The position numbers and the translations under genes were made by a program. A DNA stretch of 64,000 nt, from NCBI GenBank assembly GCA_950097015.1, contig CATNEN010000038.1:34434501-34498500 (forward strand), written 5' to 3'. Numbering within the stretch: the stretch's first letter is position 1; each line of letters opens with the position of its first letter. Of the stretch, positions 20,243 to 32,200 are shown in pieces. This stretch comes from Macrostomum hystrix (lineage: Eukaryota; Platyhelminthes; Macrostomidae). Below the pieces are notes generated by a model, which did no database searches, was not told the origin of the DNA, and saw only the letters and a program-made list of their open reading frames with translations.

Positions 20243-23200
20243 ATGCATAAGATTATAATAATCCTGCTTTTCATTGCAATAGAAGCAGCAAAGCATCTCG
20301 GTGAGAAGAACCAATAAATTATTTCCCTGTTTTTTCTACTCTGTTGGTGTCTTTTTAATTCTATTTTTGTCCATTCACTATCGCTGTCCGTTCTATTCTA
20401 TCTATACCTATTATATTTTATTTTGTCTGTTCTATCTGTCCAATGTAGGCGGTTGTAGCCTTGTGGTTAGAGAGTCGGACTCACGACTTCAAGATCGGGG
20501 GTTCGATTCCCGACTTCACTGAAACAATTTGTGTACTTTAGCAAGACACTCTGCTTCAGTTCACTCAGCTGTTAAATGGGTACTGTGGTAATTGAGGGTG
20601 GGTATGGCGTCCCCCCAGTCCATGGACTGAACAGCCGTACGTGGCCTTCAGATGCGCCGCGCAATAGCTGCGGCTGTGCTGTCGGCTGCACATCTGACCC
20701 AATTGGGGCAGTTGTAATAAATATTATTCTGTTCTATTCTATTCCTGCCTGTTCATTGTATATTATTTTAGTGGTCGCCTTATTAAAGAAGAAACTGTTC
20801 TTAACCCGCAGCAGATTTTACTTTCATTTCTCCGTTCTCCTCAATCACTTCTATTAGAAGAAGAATAAAGTGTAGTTTTCTGTCGTTCTTCTAAACATTT
20901 TTACGAAAACGACAATGCATTTTTCTCTGTCCTCTAATAGACTCACAGCTGTACTTGAAATTTGCCTAAATATCACAAATGTGAGCCACAATGTCATTGT
21001 GTCCCCACGCCATGCAGTTGAACTCTCCCTTTTCACACAACAATCAACTGCTCTCATTAGTTCTCCGTATTAGTCGATAGCTCAAGACCGGAAGATGAAG
21101 TTTCAAAAAAATCTGCTAAAAGTACAGAAACTCCAGGCAGATAAGGTTGGCAAGTTGCATAACTATATGAGGCCATATTTAGCTATTTAATATAATACTA
21201 CTGTAAGCTTAACAGGGTAGACTAAGGCATGGACCAGATGGTTCAACTTAATTGAATTCACCTTCTCTCTTTCGCTTTCTCTCTCCTACTCTCTACTTCA
21301 TAAACCCCTTCCTCATTCAGTACCTTAGCTAGGCCAGTTAGTTTGCAAAAAACACCAGAAAGTTTTTGTTGATCAATTTCGCATCAACAATGTCTGCTTG
21401 CTGGCTAAAAGGGACTTTCCAGAAGCAAACGGGGAGGAGCCGGGCTTCAGTTCCTGTTCAGGAATTTGCTGACAGCTCAGTTTGGCCAAGAAATTTTCAT
21501 TGATGTCCTCTACAAAGCTTCAGTAAAAGAGATTGATTGGCAGTTAGTAAGTGTTGATGAACCCTATCAGTAATCAGATTCTGTGAATTATGTGTGTGTT
21601 AAATGGCCAGTGATGACGTGTGTGCTAAATAGTCTTTAATGTGTTGACAAGGGCAACTAGCTCTGTATTAAACTGTGTGACGAATCCATATTGGTTCAAT
21701 AATAAAATAGTTTAATTATTGTCAATAAAATATAATTATCTGAACTTACAAACGATTATGTGGTTTCAACCACCAGAAACCCCGACGAGAATCGTTGTAA
21801 GTCTCAATGTATTTATTCATTTACAATCCTTCCTGTGCAGCTACTGATTCGGTCGTCTCAGACGCTGCCGCAGCCGCCGAAGCCGAGCGTCGCTGCCAGC
21901 TGGAAGGCCCTCGCTGCCAGAACGGCGGCCGCTGCGATGCATTTCTGACCACCGAACCTGGATCCGCACCACTGCCTGGATACAACAGGCTTGCCTGCAT
22001 GTGCCCCATCGGATATACGGGACTGCGATGCGAGCAGGGTCTGTGCTGCTTCTACACCCTCACTTCCCTTTCTGTACGCTCTCACTTCTCATTCTGTACA
22101 CCCTCACTTCCCTTTCTGTACGCTCTCACTTCTCATTCTGTACACCCTCACTTCCCTTTCTGTCCACCCTCGCTAACAGTTCTGTACACCCTCACTTCCC
22201 TTTCTGTACACCCTCACTTGCCTTTCTGTACACCCTCACTTCCCTTTCTGTACACCCTGACTTGCCTTTTTGTACACCCTCACTTCCCTTTCTGTACACC
22301 CTCCCTTCCCTCTTCTGTACACCCTCACTTCCCTCTTCTGTACACCCTACCTTCCCTCTTCTGTACACCCTCACTTCCCGAATCTGAACACCCTCACTTC
22401 CCTTTCTGTACACCCTCCCTTCCCTCTTCTGTACACCCACACTTCCCGAATCTGTACACCCTCCCTTCCCTCTTCTGTACACCCTCACTTCCCGAATCTG
22501 TACACCCTCCCTTCCCTCTTCTGTACACCCTCACTTCCCTTTCTGTCCACCCTCGCTAACAATATCTGTACACCCTCACTTCCTATTATGTACACCCTCA
22601 CTACCCATTCTGTACACCCTCACTACCAATTCTCAGACGACCTTTAAAATAAAGTGGTTTAATTATTACTTATAATAGTTTACAAGTAGGAGTATTTTGC
22701 AGACTTTTCGTCAAGGAAAATGTATGAGTTTGACGGTAATATCACCTCTGCCATTAGGTGTTTAGTTTCTTATCGGGCATATAGGCACAAGTTTCTACTG
22801 GCTTTTAACTAAAAATTAACACTGTCCCATTTTTTGGATAGAAGAAAAACATATTCCATATTCCATTAATCGATTGTTGACTACTAAGCAACAGAATGCC
22901 AAAAGCTGCTAATGTAAAATGCGAAAATGAACAAAATAATTCTAACTAGCTTCAGCGGATGTCAAATTTCGACTAATCTTTGTTATTCTTAAACATTTGA
23001 AGCGAATGTACTTATTTCTGCCCTAAAAAGGAGCCTTGAAAGATAACAGATGCGCTTGTATTATGTTACCAGCTAGCATTTGGAGATTTTCAAGTCAAAG
23101 CTAAATTAATCATCGGCATGACAATTCTCGCCAACCTGTCAGGCCCATCGCGTGGGTGTTCTCCCCTCTTGGGAATTAAATTTGACACCGCCGCTCTGTA

Positions 23201-26200
23201 GCTGCTCTAGCACGGACGAAGACGAGGAAAATGTAGATTGAAGTTCTTGAAAAGTTGAATCATTTTTATTGCGACACACACCCGCTCAGAATACAGTCGT
23301 ACTCATCAGTTTAAGAGTTTTAGATATTTAAGTTATTAAGCAAACTTGGCTTAATCAACTTGAAACAAAAATGATTTGACGCTGTGGACTGAAGTGTATA
23401 TCTAGATGTTGCTAAGTTAAGCAGAGCTCTAATCTTTATTGTTGGCGACGAGAAGTAAGTTCACAGTTATTGCTGAAATTAGACCACGACTAAAAACCTC
23501 AGTTAAATTTCAGAGAACCACACAGCTGAAAATGAGTTTGAGTAGAAACTAAGATGGGTGTGGCGGCTTCCTCAGTCCATGGACTGAAGAGCCGTACACA
23601 ACCCTTGAATGCGGTGCGAAATAGTTACGATTGTGTTTCTGGTTGTACATCTGGCCCAACTACTGGGGGTAATTCCTATCTATGCCTATTTCTAGCATTC
23701 AATCAACGGCATGCCCAGAGAGACAATAGTCTATGGCTGTCATTTGAATTGGCCGGACTAATAAAAACAAATAATTGCAGGGGGCTGGTGGCCATGGTAC
23801 TTTATTTATTGACCCGCAGCCAGCGAGGTAGCAATTTTGCCTAATTCGCTGACTCCTGAGCACACACACACACACAGAGATACTGTACGCAGGCATACGC
23901 TCAACTGTGTCTTGAAGGTTGGCCATCAAGAGCGTAAATTGCACGACAAGCCCCCAAGCTTTCTCTGCGCGGCTGCAAGCGCAAGGACAAACACGCTAAC
24001 CGCTCTGCTGCTCCCACCTTAAAACCTATTAATTTAAGAGGGCAACTTCAAATTCCCGGAGCTGCATGGCAACGGCTACATAGCTTTCGACCTGGACGCT
24101 GACAAACTTGGCCGCGCCAGCCTGGATATCGGCCTGGAGCTGCTGCCCCGCCTGTCAAACGGCCTTGTCCTGTACGCTGGCAGAGCCACGTCTTTCTTTG
24201 CTCTGCTGCTGCGAGACAGCAGACTGGAGCTGCGGTGAGCAATGTCGGCTTTCTGCTGGAGTATATCCACTTAAAATGCTCCAAAATACAGCGAGGTAGC
24301 AATGCTCCCAAATCGCGCATTAGCTAATTGCACCCTGAACACTGAATTACATCAGGTATGGATTGGTCAATACCTAAAACTTTTAGTACAGACGTTGATT
24401 CAAGTCTACGGATACGGAGCCCAATTGATCCATTGCACATCCGGTCATCAAATGACTGACGACTGGTGCGTGCACTATTCCCAAATAGAGAGAGAGAGGA
24501 GAGAGAGGCAGTTTTTACTTCTGCTCTAGGATTCATTGTTGTGATTCAACTGCAGATGGCTCAGGGCTTGTTGACAATAGCCAGGGTATTTTGCGCGCCC
24601 GTACGGTTTTAATATGGGTAATTTTCAGCGCGAATGTAACAATAAAATATTTTATTTATTGAGCAGTCTGCCTGAGCCTAAACGGGCAAAGCTGACATCT
24701 TAATGCGCTGGATTTTAATGCATTTTACTTCCTCAAATTTATTATCCCATTCCTATTGTTGTGACATTTTTTTCGCTAAAAACAGCGGGCAAACGTTATA
24801 GACTATGGCATTTTTGAATGGCTGACTCACTCTTGTCACGCGTGGAGGTAAACAGACTGACGATTTATCGCAAAGTCAATGATAAAAAGATAGAAAACGC
24901 TTTTTGAAGCCACGAGTATAGCGCTTCACGGTCTGACGCAGTCCAGATGTCTTGCAGGCTATAACTCTTAACGACTATCGTTCTAAGTATCTCGGCTGAC
25001 TGATGCGGTATCTTTCGGGTTCGTACCTCGGGATCAAATTAAGAAAGAACTCAAACACAGTTAGTTTTCTAATTAGTTAAATTAACGGAGCTCAAAGACA
25101 ACTCTCTAACAAAATCGCGGCGAAACATTTTTCCGCGCTCCACTCCGACTTATATCTTGTATGCAAATCTCTCCTTTCCGGGGAGGTGGCAAAACCTTAT
25201 CAACGGAGCGCTAGAGGTTTTGAGTTGAGTGAGGTCACAGCCTCGAGTTTAGTGGGGTCACAGCCCCGTTTCTAAGGAGTCCCCTTTATCTAGCGTTCAT
25301 TGTTTCCGTCCCTCCGTCGATCAGGTCTTCTTGTGCGGTCCCAGCCTCCTCCAGGTCTCGTCTCCAGATCGGGGCCCAGACAGGGCCCAGGCCGGCTCCG
25401 ATGTTGCAGGCAGGGCCGGGCCGGGTCGCGTCAGGCCGTGCCAGGTCAGGTTAGACCGGGCCGTGTCGAGTCGGGCAGGTCCAGGTCGGGTTAGGCCGGG
25501 CCGTGTCGAGTCGGGCAGGATCAGGTCGGGTTAGATCGGGCCGTGTCGAGTCGGGCAGGTCCAGGTCGGGTTAGACCGGGCCGTGTCGAGTCGGGCAGGT
25601 CCAGGTCGGGTTAGACCGGGCCGTGTCGAGTCGGGCAGGTCCAGGTCGGGTTAGACCGGGCCGTGTTGCGCTGAAATGAATGTGGGAACTCGGGGCGAGT
25701 CTTTATCGAATCTGTCTATTCTCAGCTGCTTGACCTCTAGGCTGTTGCTAAGTTTACCCCAGCTTGACGTGGCGTTTAGTGACGTTTCTCTTGTGGTTTG
25801 TCTATTGACGTCTGTCTCTAGACGCTACTTTAGTGACGTTTCTCTTGTGGTTTGTCTATTGACGTCTGTCTCTAGACGCTACTTTAGTGACGTTTCTCTT
25901 GTGGTTTGTATATTGACGTCTGTCTCTAGACGCTACTTTAGTGACGTTTCTCTTGTGGTTTGTCTATTGACGTCTGTCTCTAGACGCTACTTTAGTGACG
26001 TTTTTCTTGTGGTTTGTATATTGACGTCTGTCTCTAGACGCTACTTTAGTGACGTTTCTCTTGTGGTTTGTCTAGTGACGTCTGTCTCTAGACGCTACTT
26101 TAGTGACGTTTCTCTTGTGGTTTGTCTATTGACGTCTGTCTCTAGACGCTACTTTAGTGACGTTTCTCTTGTGGTTTGTCTATTGACGTCTGTCTCTAGA

Positions 26201-29200
26201 CGCTACTTTAGTGACGTTTCTCTTGTGGTTTGTATATTGACGTCTGTCTCTAGACGCTACTTTAATGACGTTTTTCTTGTGGTTTGTATATTGACGTCTG
26301 TCTCTAGACGCTACTTTAGTGACGTTTCTCTTGTGGTTTGTATATTGACGTCTGTCTCTAGACGCTACTTTAGTGACGTTTCTCTTGTGGTTTGTCTAGT
26401 GACGTCTGTCTCTAGACGCTACTTTAGTGACGTTTCTCTTGTGGTTTGTCTATTGACGTCTGTCTCTAGACGCTACTTTAGCGACGTTTTTCTTGTGGTT
26501 TGTATATTGACGTCTGTCTCTAGACGCTACTTTAGTGACGTTTCTCTTGTGGTTTGTCTAGTGACGTCTGTCTCTAGACGCTACTTTAGTGACGTTTCTC
26601 TTGTGGTTTGTCTATTGACGTCTGTCTCTAGACGCTACTTTAGTGACGTTTCTCTTGTGGTTTGTCTATTGACGTCTGTCTCTAGACGCTACTTTAGTGA
26701 CGTTTCTCTTGTGGTTTGTATATTGACGTCTGTCTCTAGACGCTACTTTAATGACGTTTTTCTTGTGGTTTGTATATTGACGTCTGTCTCTAGACGCTAC
26801 TTTAGTGACGTTTCTCTTGTGGTTTGTCTATTGACGTCTGTCTCTAGATGCTACTTTAGTGACGTTTCTCTTGTGGTTTGTATATTGACGTCTGTCTCTA
26901 GACGCTACTTTAGTGACGTTTCTCTTGTGGTTTGTCTATTGACGTCTGTCTCTAGACGCTACTTTAGTGACGTTTCTCTTGTGGTTTGTCTATTGACGTC
27001 TGTCTCTAGACGCTACTTTAGTGACGTTTCTCTTGTGGTTTGTCTATTGACATCTGTCTCTAGACGCTACTTTAGTGACGTTTCTCTTGTGGTTTGTATA
27101 TTGACGTCTGTCTCTAGACGCTACTTTAGTGACGTTTCTCTTGTGGTTTGTCTATTGACGTCTGTCTCTAGACGCTACTTTAGTGACGTTTCTCTTGTGG
27201 TTTGTATATTGACGTCTGTCTCTAGACGCTACTTTAGTGACGTTTCTCTTGTGGTTTGTCTAGTGACGTCTGTCTCTAGATGCTACTTTAGTGACGTTTC
27301 TCTTGTGGTTTGTCTATTGACGTCTGTCTCTAGACGCTACTTTAGTGACGTTTCTCTTGTGGTTTGTCTATTGACGTCTGTCTCTAGACGCTACTTTGGT
27401 GACGTTTCTCTTGTGGTTTGTCTAGTGACGTCTGTCTCTAGACGCTACTTTAGTGACGTTTCTCTTGTGGTTTGTCTATTGACGTCTGTCTCTAGACGCT
27501 ACTTTAGTGACGTTTTTCTTGTGGTTTGTATATTGACGTCTGTCTCTAGACGCTACTTTAGTGACGTTTCTCTTGTGGTTTGTCTATTGACATCTGTCTC
27601 TAGACGCTACTTTAGTGACGTTTCTCTTGTGGTTTGTATATTGACGTCTGTCTCTAGACGCTACTTTAGTGACGTTTCTCTTGTGGTTTGTCTATTGACG
27701 TCTGTCTCTAGACGCTACTTTAGTGACGTTTCTCTTGTGGTTTGTATATTGACGTCTGTCTCTAGACGCTACTTTAGTGACGTTTCTCTTGTGGTTTGTC
27801 TAGTGACGTCTGTCTCTAGATGCTACTTTAGTGACGTTTCTCTTGTGGTTTGTCTATTGACGTCTGTCTCTAGACGCTACTTTAGTGACGTTTCTCTTGT
27901 GGTTTGTCTATTGACGTCTGTCTCTAGACGCTACTTTGGTGACGTTTCTCTTGTGGTTTGTCTAGTGACGTCTGTCTCTAGACGCTACTTTAGTGACGTT
28001 TCTCTTGTGGTTTGTCTATTGACGTCTGTCTCTAGACGCTACTTTAGTGACGTTTTTCTTGTGGTTTGTATATTGACGTCTGTCTCTAGACGCTACTTTA
28101 GTGACGTTTCTCTTGTGGTTTGTCTAGTGACGTCTGTCTCTAGACGCTACTTTAGTGACGTTTCTCTTGTGGTTTGTCTATTGACGTCTGTCTCTAGACG
28201 CTACTTTAGTGACGTTTCTCTTGTGGTTTGTCTATTGACGTCTGTCTCTAGACGCTACTTTGGTGACGTTTCTCTTGTGGTTTGTCTAGTGACGTCTGTC
28301 TCTAGACGCTACTTTGCATGATCTTTGCATTCTAAATTTGACAGCTACGACACAGGACACGGCAGTGTGTCAGTGCTGAGTCACCCGGAGCCCTTATCTC
28401 TCCGCACCTGGCATACGGTGTCGCTTCACCGCTCTGCCGACTTCGCCTGGCTGCAGGTGAATGAGAGCCGGCGCGAACATCGGGATTCGCCTGGAAGATC
28501 AGGCTTAATCCGGTCGGTTGCTGGAAATGCAAAAGCTGCGGTAAGATTTCTTATTCAAGTCTATTCGAAAGTAAGCCCTTCTGAGTAGTGGCAGAGTGGT
28601 CTATCAGGTTTTCCTCTCGTGCCGAGGGTCCTGAGCTCGATTACGTGGCCACATTTATTTGGGGCAAAGTCGGGAAAAGAAGGCTGGGGGGGCTTGTCGT
28701 GCAATTTATGTTGTTAAGGGCTGACCTCTTGGGCACAGTGAAAGTGTACACTGCCTGACGATGAGAAAGTCAGGGCAGATGTACACACCTGTGTGAGTGC
28801 ATTCTCAGGAGAAAGCAAATTGGACAGAATTGCCTCCTCGCTGGCTGCGGGTCTAATGTCACCAAATGATGTGCCATTGCCTGCAGCCCTCATACAATTA
28901 TTACGCTCATATTTTTTTATTAAGCTGTTCAGTTTAACCTGGTTCTGGTTCATGATTACAATTATAACAACCTGCTCGAAATCAGAAGCAGATATTGGAC
29001 GAATCTGCAGCTCGATTATTTCTATACGTCGCCGGTCTGCCTCGAAGTTATTCACCTGACGCTTCTGAGGCTGCCATCGCCGCTGCGTCCTCTAGCCGCG
29101 TCGGCTTGAACACTGACGCTGGTTTTGTCGGCTGCGTTGGCAACGTGAGCATCAGCGGACGCCTGCTCGACCCTCGGCTGCGACCGTTTCATGGCGACGC

Positions 29201-32200
29201 TGCTGGCGGTGTCAACGTGTGTGAGTCTCCTTGCGATTCAGAATCATCAGAAATTCGCAGTCACCCAAATTTTCCGTTTCAACATTGCCATAAACGCACG
29301 GCGTACATGCTGCGCAGGCTTTGAGTCTCTGAGTACAGTTGGCATTTTCTCTGGCCAAACTGCCATCGATCAATAACTGATCGGGTGCAATTTGTCTTCG
29401 CCAACTAATTGGAAAATGAAGCTGGGATCGGTGGTCGACCTAATTTCCGTTCCCGCTGCTCATGCTGTGCTCATATGAACAGGAAATCCCGTAAACCGTT
29501 CCGTCAACAAATTTTCTGGCAGACAGCTAGAAAAATCTAAGTTTGCCAACTATTCCCTACTGGCCGTTTCCTCTTATTTCACTTTTTTTGTCGAAATCTT
29601 GACTCGATTTCCTGTCTGTGACTGGTCTCCACTTTTGCACAGTCTCACTTTTAACCCAACGCTTCAAGCTGTGCGCGTTGTTCAACACCTCCCAGTGTAT
29701 TAAAATCCCCAATCCAGTTAGACTTCCTCTTAATTCCCAATTTCCCTCTGCGTGGCTTAGATTTCAAGCGGTGCTACGGGATATGGGAGCACTGTAGTGG
29801 GGTATCCGATTTCGTATGATGTTGACAATGTTGGAAGACTTGCTCAGCGTGGCTAGTCTCTGAGGAAGCCCGCGGAATCTAATAAGACCTCTTAAAAGAT
29901 GGTGCCATGATGGCGATTCTGAAATTATTTTGCCTTCCACAGATGATTGCGCGATGGCCACCTGCAATCATCATCGGTGCATGAATCGCGGCCAGTGCAA
30001 AGTACTGCGACCACCAGACCAGTACATGTGTCTCTGCGAGAACACAACAGGACCCTACTGCCAGAGCCCAGTTGCAGGTGAATAATCTTATGAGCAATGT
30101 CAAATGCGACAGGGCCGACAAATGCAGTAACGATTGTTGCAAGGCACGGTTTTTTGTGACCTCGCCCGCAGAGCGCATCTGGGCACCCAGCTTCGATGGC
30201 AGCGCTCACCTGACCCTGCGCAGCGGCGCTGGTCTTCGGCGTACCTCACGCTCCAGAACTGACATTCGCCTGACATTTCGCGCTGAACAGCCGGACGGCC
30301 TGCTCCTCTACGCCGGCTACAGTCAAGATCGTCGAGGCGACTTCGTCGCCGTCGGCCTGCACCAGCAACGCGTGGTGGCAGCCTTCGATCTGGGCAGCGG
30401 ATCTGTTGTTATCAGGTACTGAGTACGCGATGTTGCAGTTGTTTCCTTCGGAATTCAGCGTTTATTAGAATCAATACTTTTTCGTGACGACCTATAGCCA
30501 AATTATGACCTAAATAGACACTCAAATGCGATCAAATTAGACCCTCAACAGCGACCACATTAGACACTCAACAGCAACCACATTAGACACTCAACATGCA
30601 GCGACCACATTAGACACTCAACAGCGATCAAAGTGGACCCTCAACAGCGACCAAAGTAGATCCTCAACAGCCAAAAAATTGGACCCTCATCAGCGACCAA
30701 AGTAGACCCTCATCAGCGATCAAAGTAGACCCTCAACAGCGACCAAAGTAGATCCTCAACAGCGACCAAAGTAGACCCTCATCAGCGACCAAAGTAGACC
30801 CTCATCAGCGACCAAAGTAGACCCTCATCAGCGATCGAAGTAGATCCTCAACAGCGACCAAAGTAGACCCTCATCAGCGACCAAAGTAGACCCTCATCAG
30901 CGACCAAAGTAGACCCTCATCAGCGATCAAAGTAGACCCTCATCAGCGATCAAAGTAGACCCTCATCAGCGACCAAAGTAGACCCTCATCAGCGATGAAG
31001 CTTAATAACTAAGCTTTCACGTAATAAAATGTTGTATCAATGTTACGATATAAAAGATTACAGCCATGCCAATAGTTTTTTACTGTTACAAACGCTGACA
31101 AAATTCAAATTACCTTTCTATCAGTACTATTTTCTCAGAACAACAGCATTGAATAATTTACACTGTAGACAGTCAGACAAGCCTTTAGTTGCCTTAGTTA
31201 ATATACTGTACACACAATTAGGTTAAGATATCCCTTGCATTATAGCTACTGAGTTTCATAACTGATCACCTGTCATTTCCAGCATCGTGTTAAGATGTTA
31301 ATCTGGGTTTGGTTGGCGTATATCTGAAAAAATTTCAATTTTTTAGAATCAGCCTTTTTGTTTTGAAATGACTCTTATTTTGTTGCCTTAAACATACGAG
31401 CCGAGCCGTACGCTCTTTATGCGTACGCGGATTCAGTTTATTCTACCAGGCACACACAAGCGTATCTTATAACTTATTGTCAATTGTCACCAATCGTCGA
31501 CAATCGTTGAATATCTGGACGATGCCGAAGTTTTGTGATTCTAGAAGTTGTTTCATTGAATAGTGCGGAGAATTTTCACCCATGAAATAAAAAAAACGAA
31601 ACTTTGGTGAAACGAAAACTTAGAAAAGAATAACTAAAAATCTTAAATATGCTGAGAAGTTCAGGAACACAGTTTCAGGAAATTACAGAATTTCAAGAAA
31701 CTACACCCTTTTCGGGAGATTACTAAATTACGGAAAATTACAGAATTTCAAGAAATTGCAGAATTTAATAAAACTACACCATTTCAGGAAATAAAAAAAT
31801 CCGGAAAAGTCCTTCCCTGACTTTTACTCCGCAGGAGTCGACGACGGATCCAGCTTCACCGATGGACCACCGTTGTCTTCAGCCGGCTGGGCAGGCGGGG
31901 CCGTCTCCGGGTGTCCGGCCAGACAGATTCAGCTGAGGGCTACTCACCAGGAGGCCTAGTGCAGCTCACAGTTCAGCTGGACACTTTCCTTGGCGGCCTC
32001 GGCGACTACGACCTCGCGGCTGCCGCTCTGCCGGTGCGGCAAAACTTTGTAGGCTGCCTGCACGAGGTGAGCCAGCGATTGCGGGTGAGCGTGGAACAGG
32101 TGACAGAAGGATTGTGCTTATCAGAACAGGTGACAGAAGGATTGTGCTTATCAGAACAGGTGACAGAAGGGTTGTGCTTATCAGAACAGGTGACAGAAGG

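Noticed and set aside
20449-20525. A tRNA gene
   Set aside because: A and B boxes are present but the 5' and 3' ends do not pair into an acceptor stem and the sequence continues into a SINE body. The same holds for 8929-8990 and 34228-34300.
21095-21546. Possible exons: an ATG at 21095 (MKFQKNLLKVQKL) and a segment 21422-21546 with good AG and GTAAGT borders
   Set aside because: They do not join each other with strong sites, and 21422-21546 does not fit the phase between exon 1 (20300) and exon 2 (21841) of the EGF/LamG gene. The encoded sequence matches no domain I know. Could be a nested or decayed gene; not annotated.
21758-21795. A short exon ending at a strong donor (GTT|GTAAGT, 21796) just before exon 2 of the EGF/LamG gene
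   Set aside because: The frame needed to enter exon 2 is closed by a stop with no acceptor after it, and the ATG frame does not match the phase of exon 2.
25676-28321. An 881-codon ORF of 18-residue repeats on the plus strand
   Set aside because: It is the 54-bp minisatellite read in one frame; the period is a multiple of three and the unit has no stop. It lies wholly inside an intron whose flanking exons join correctly without it.
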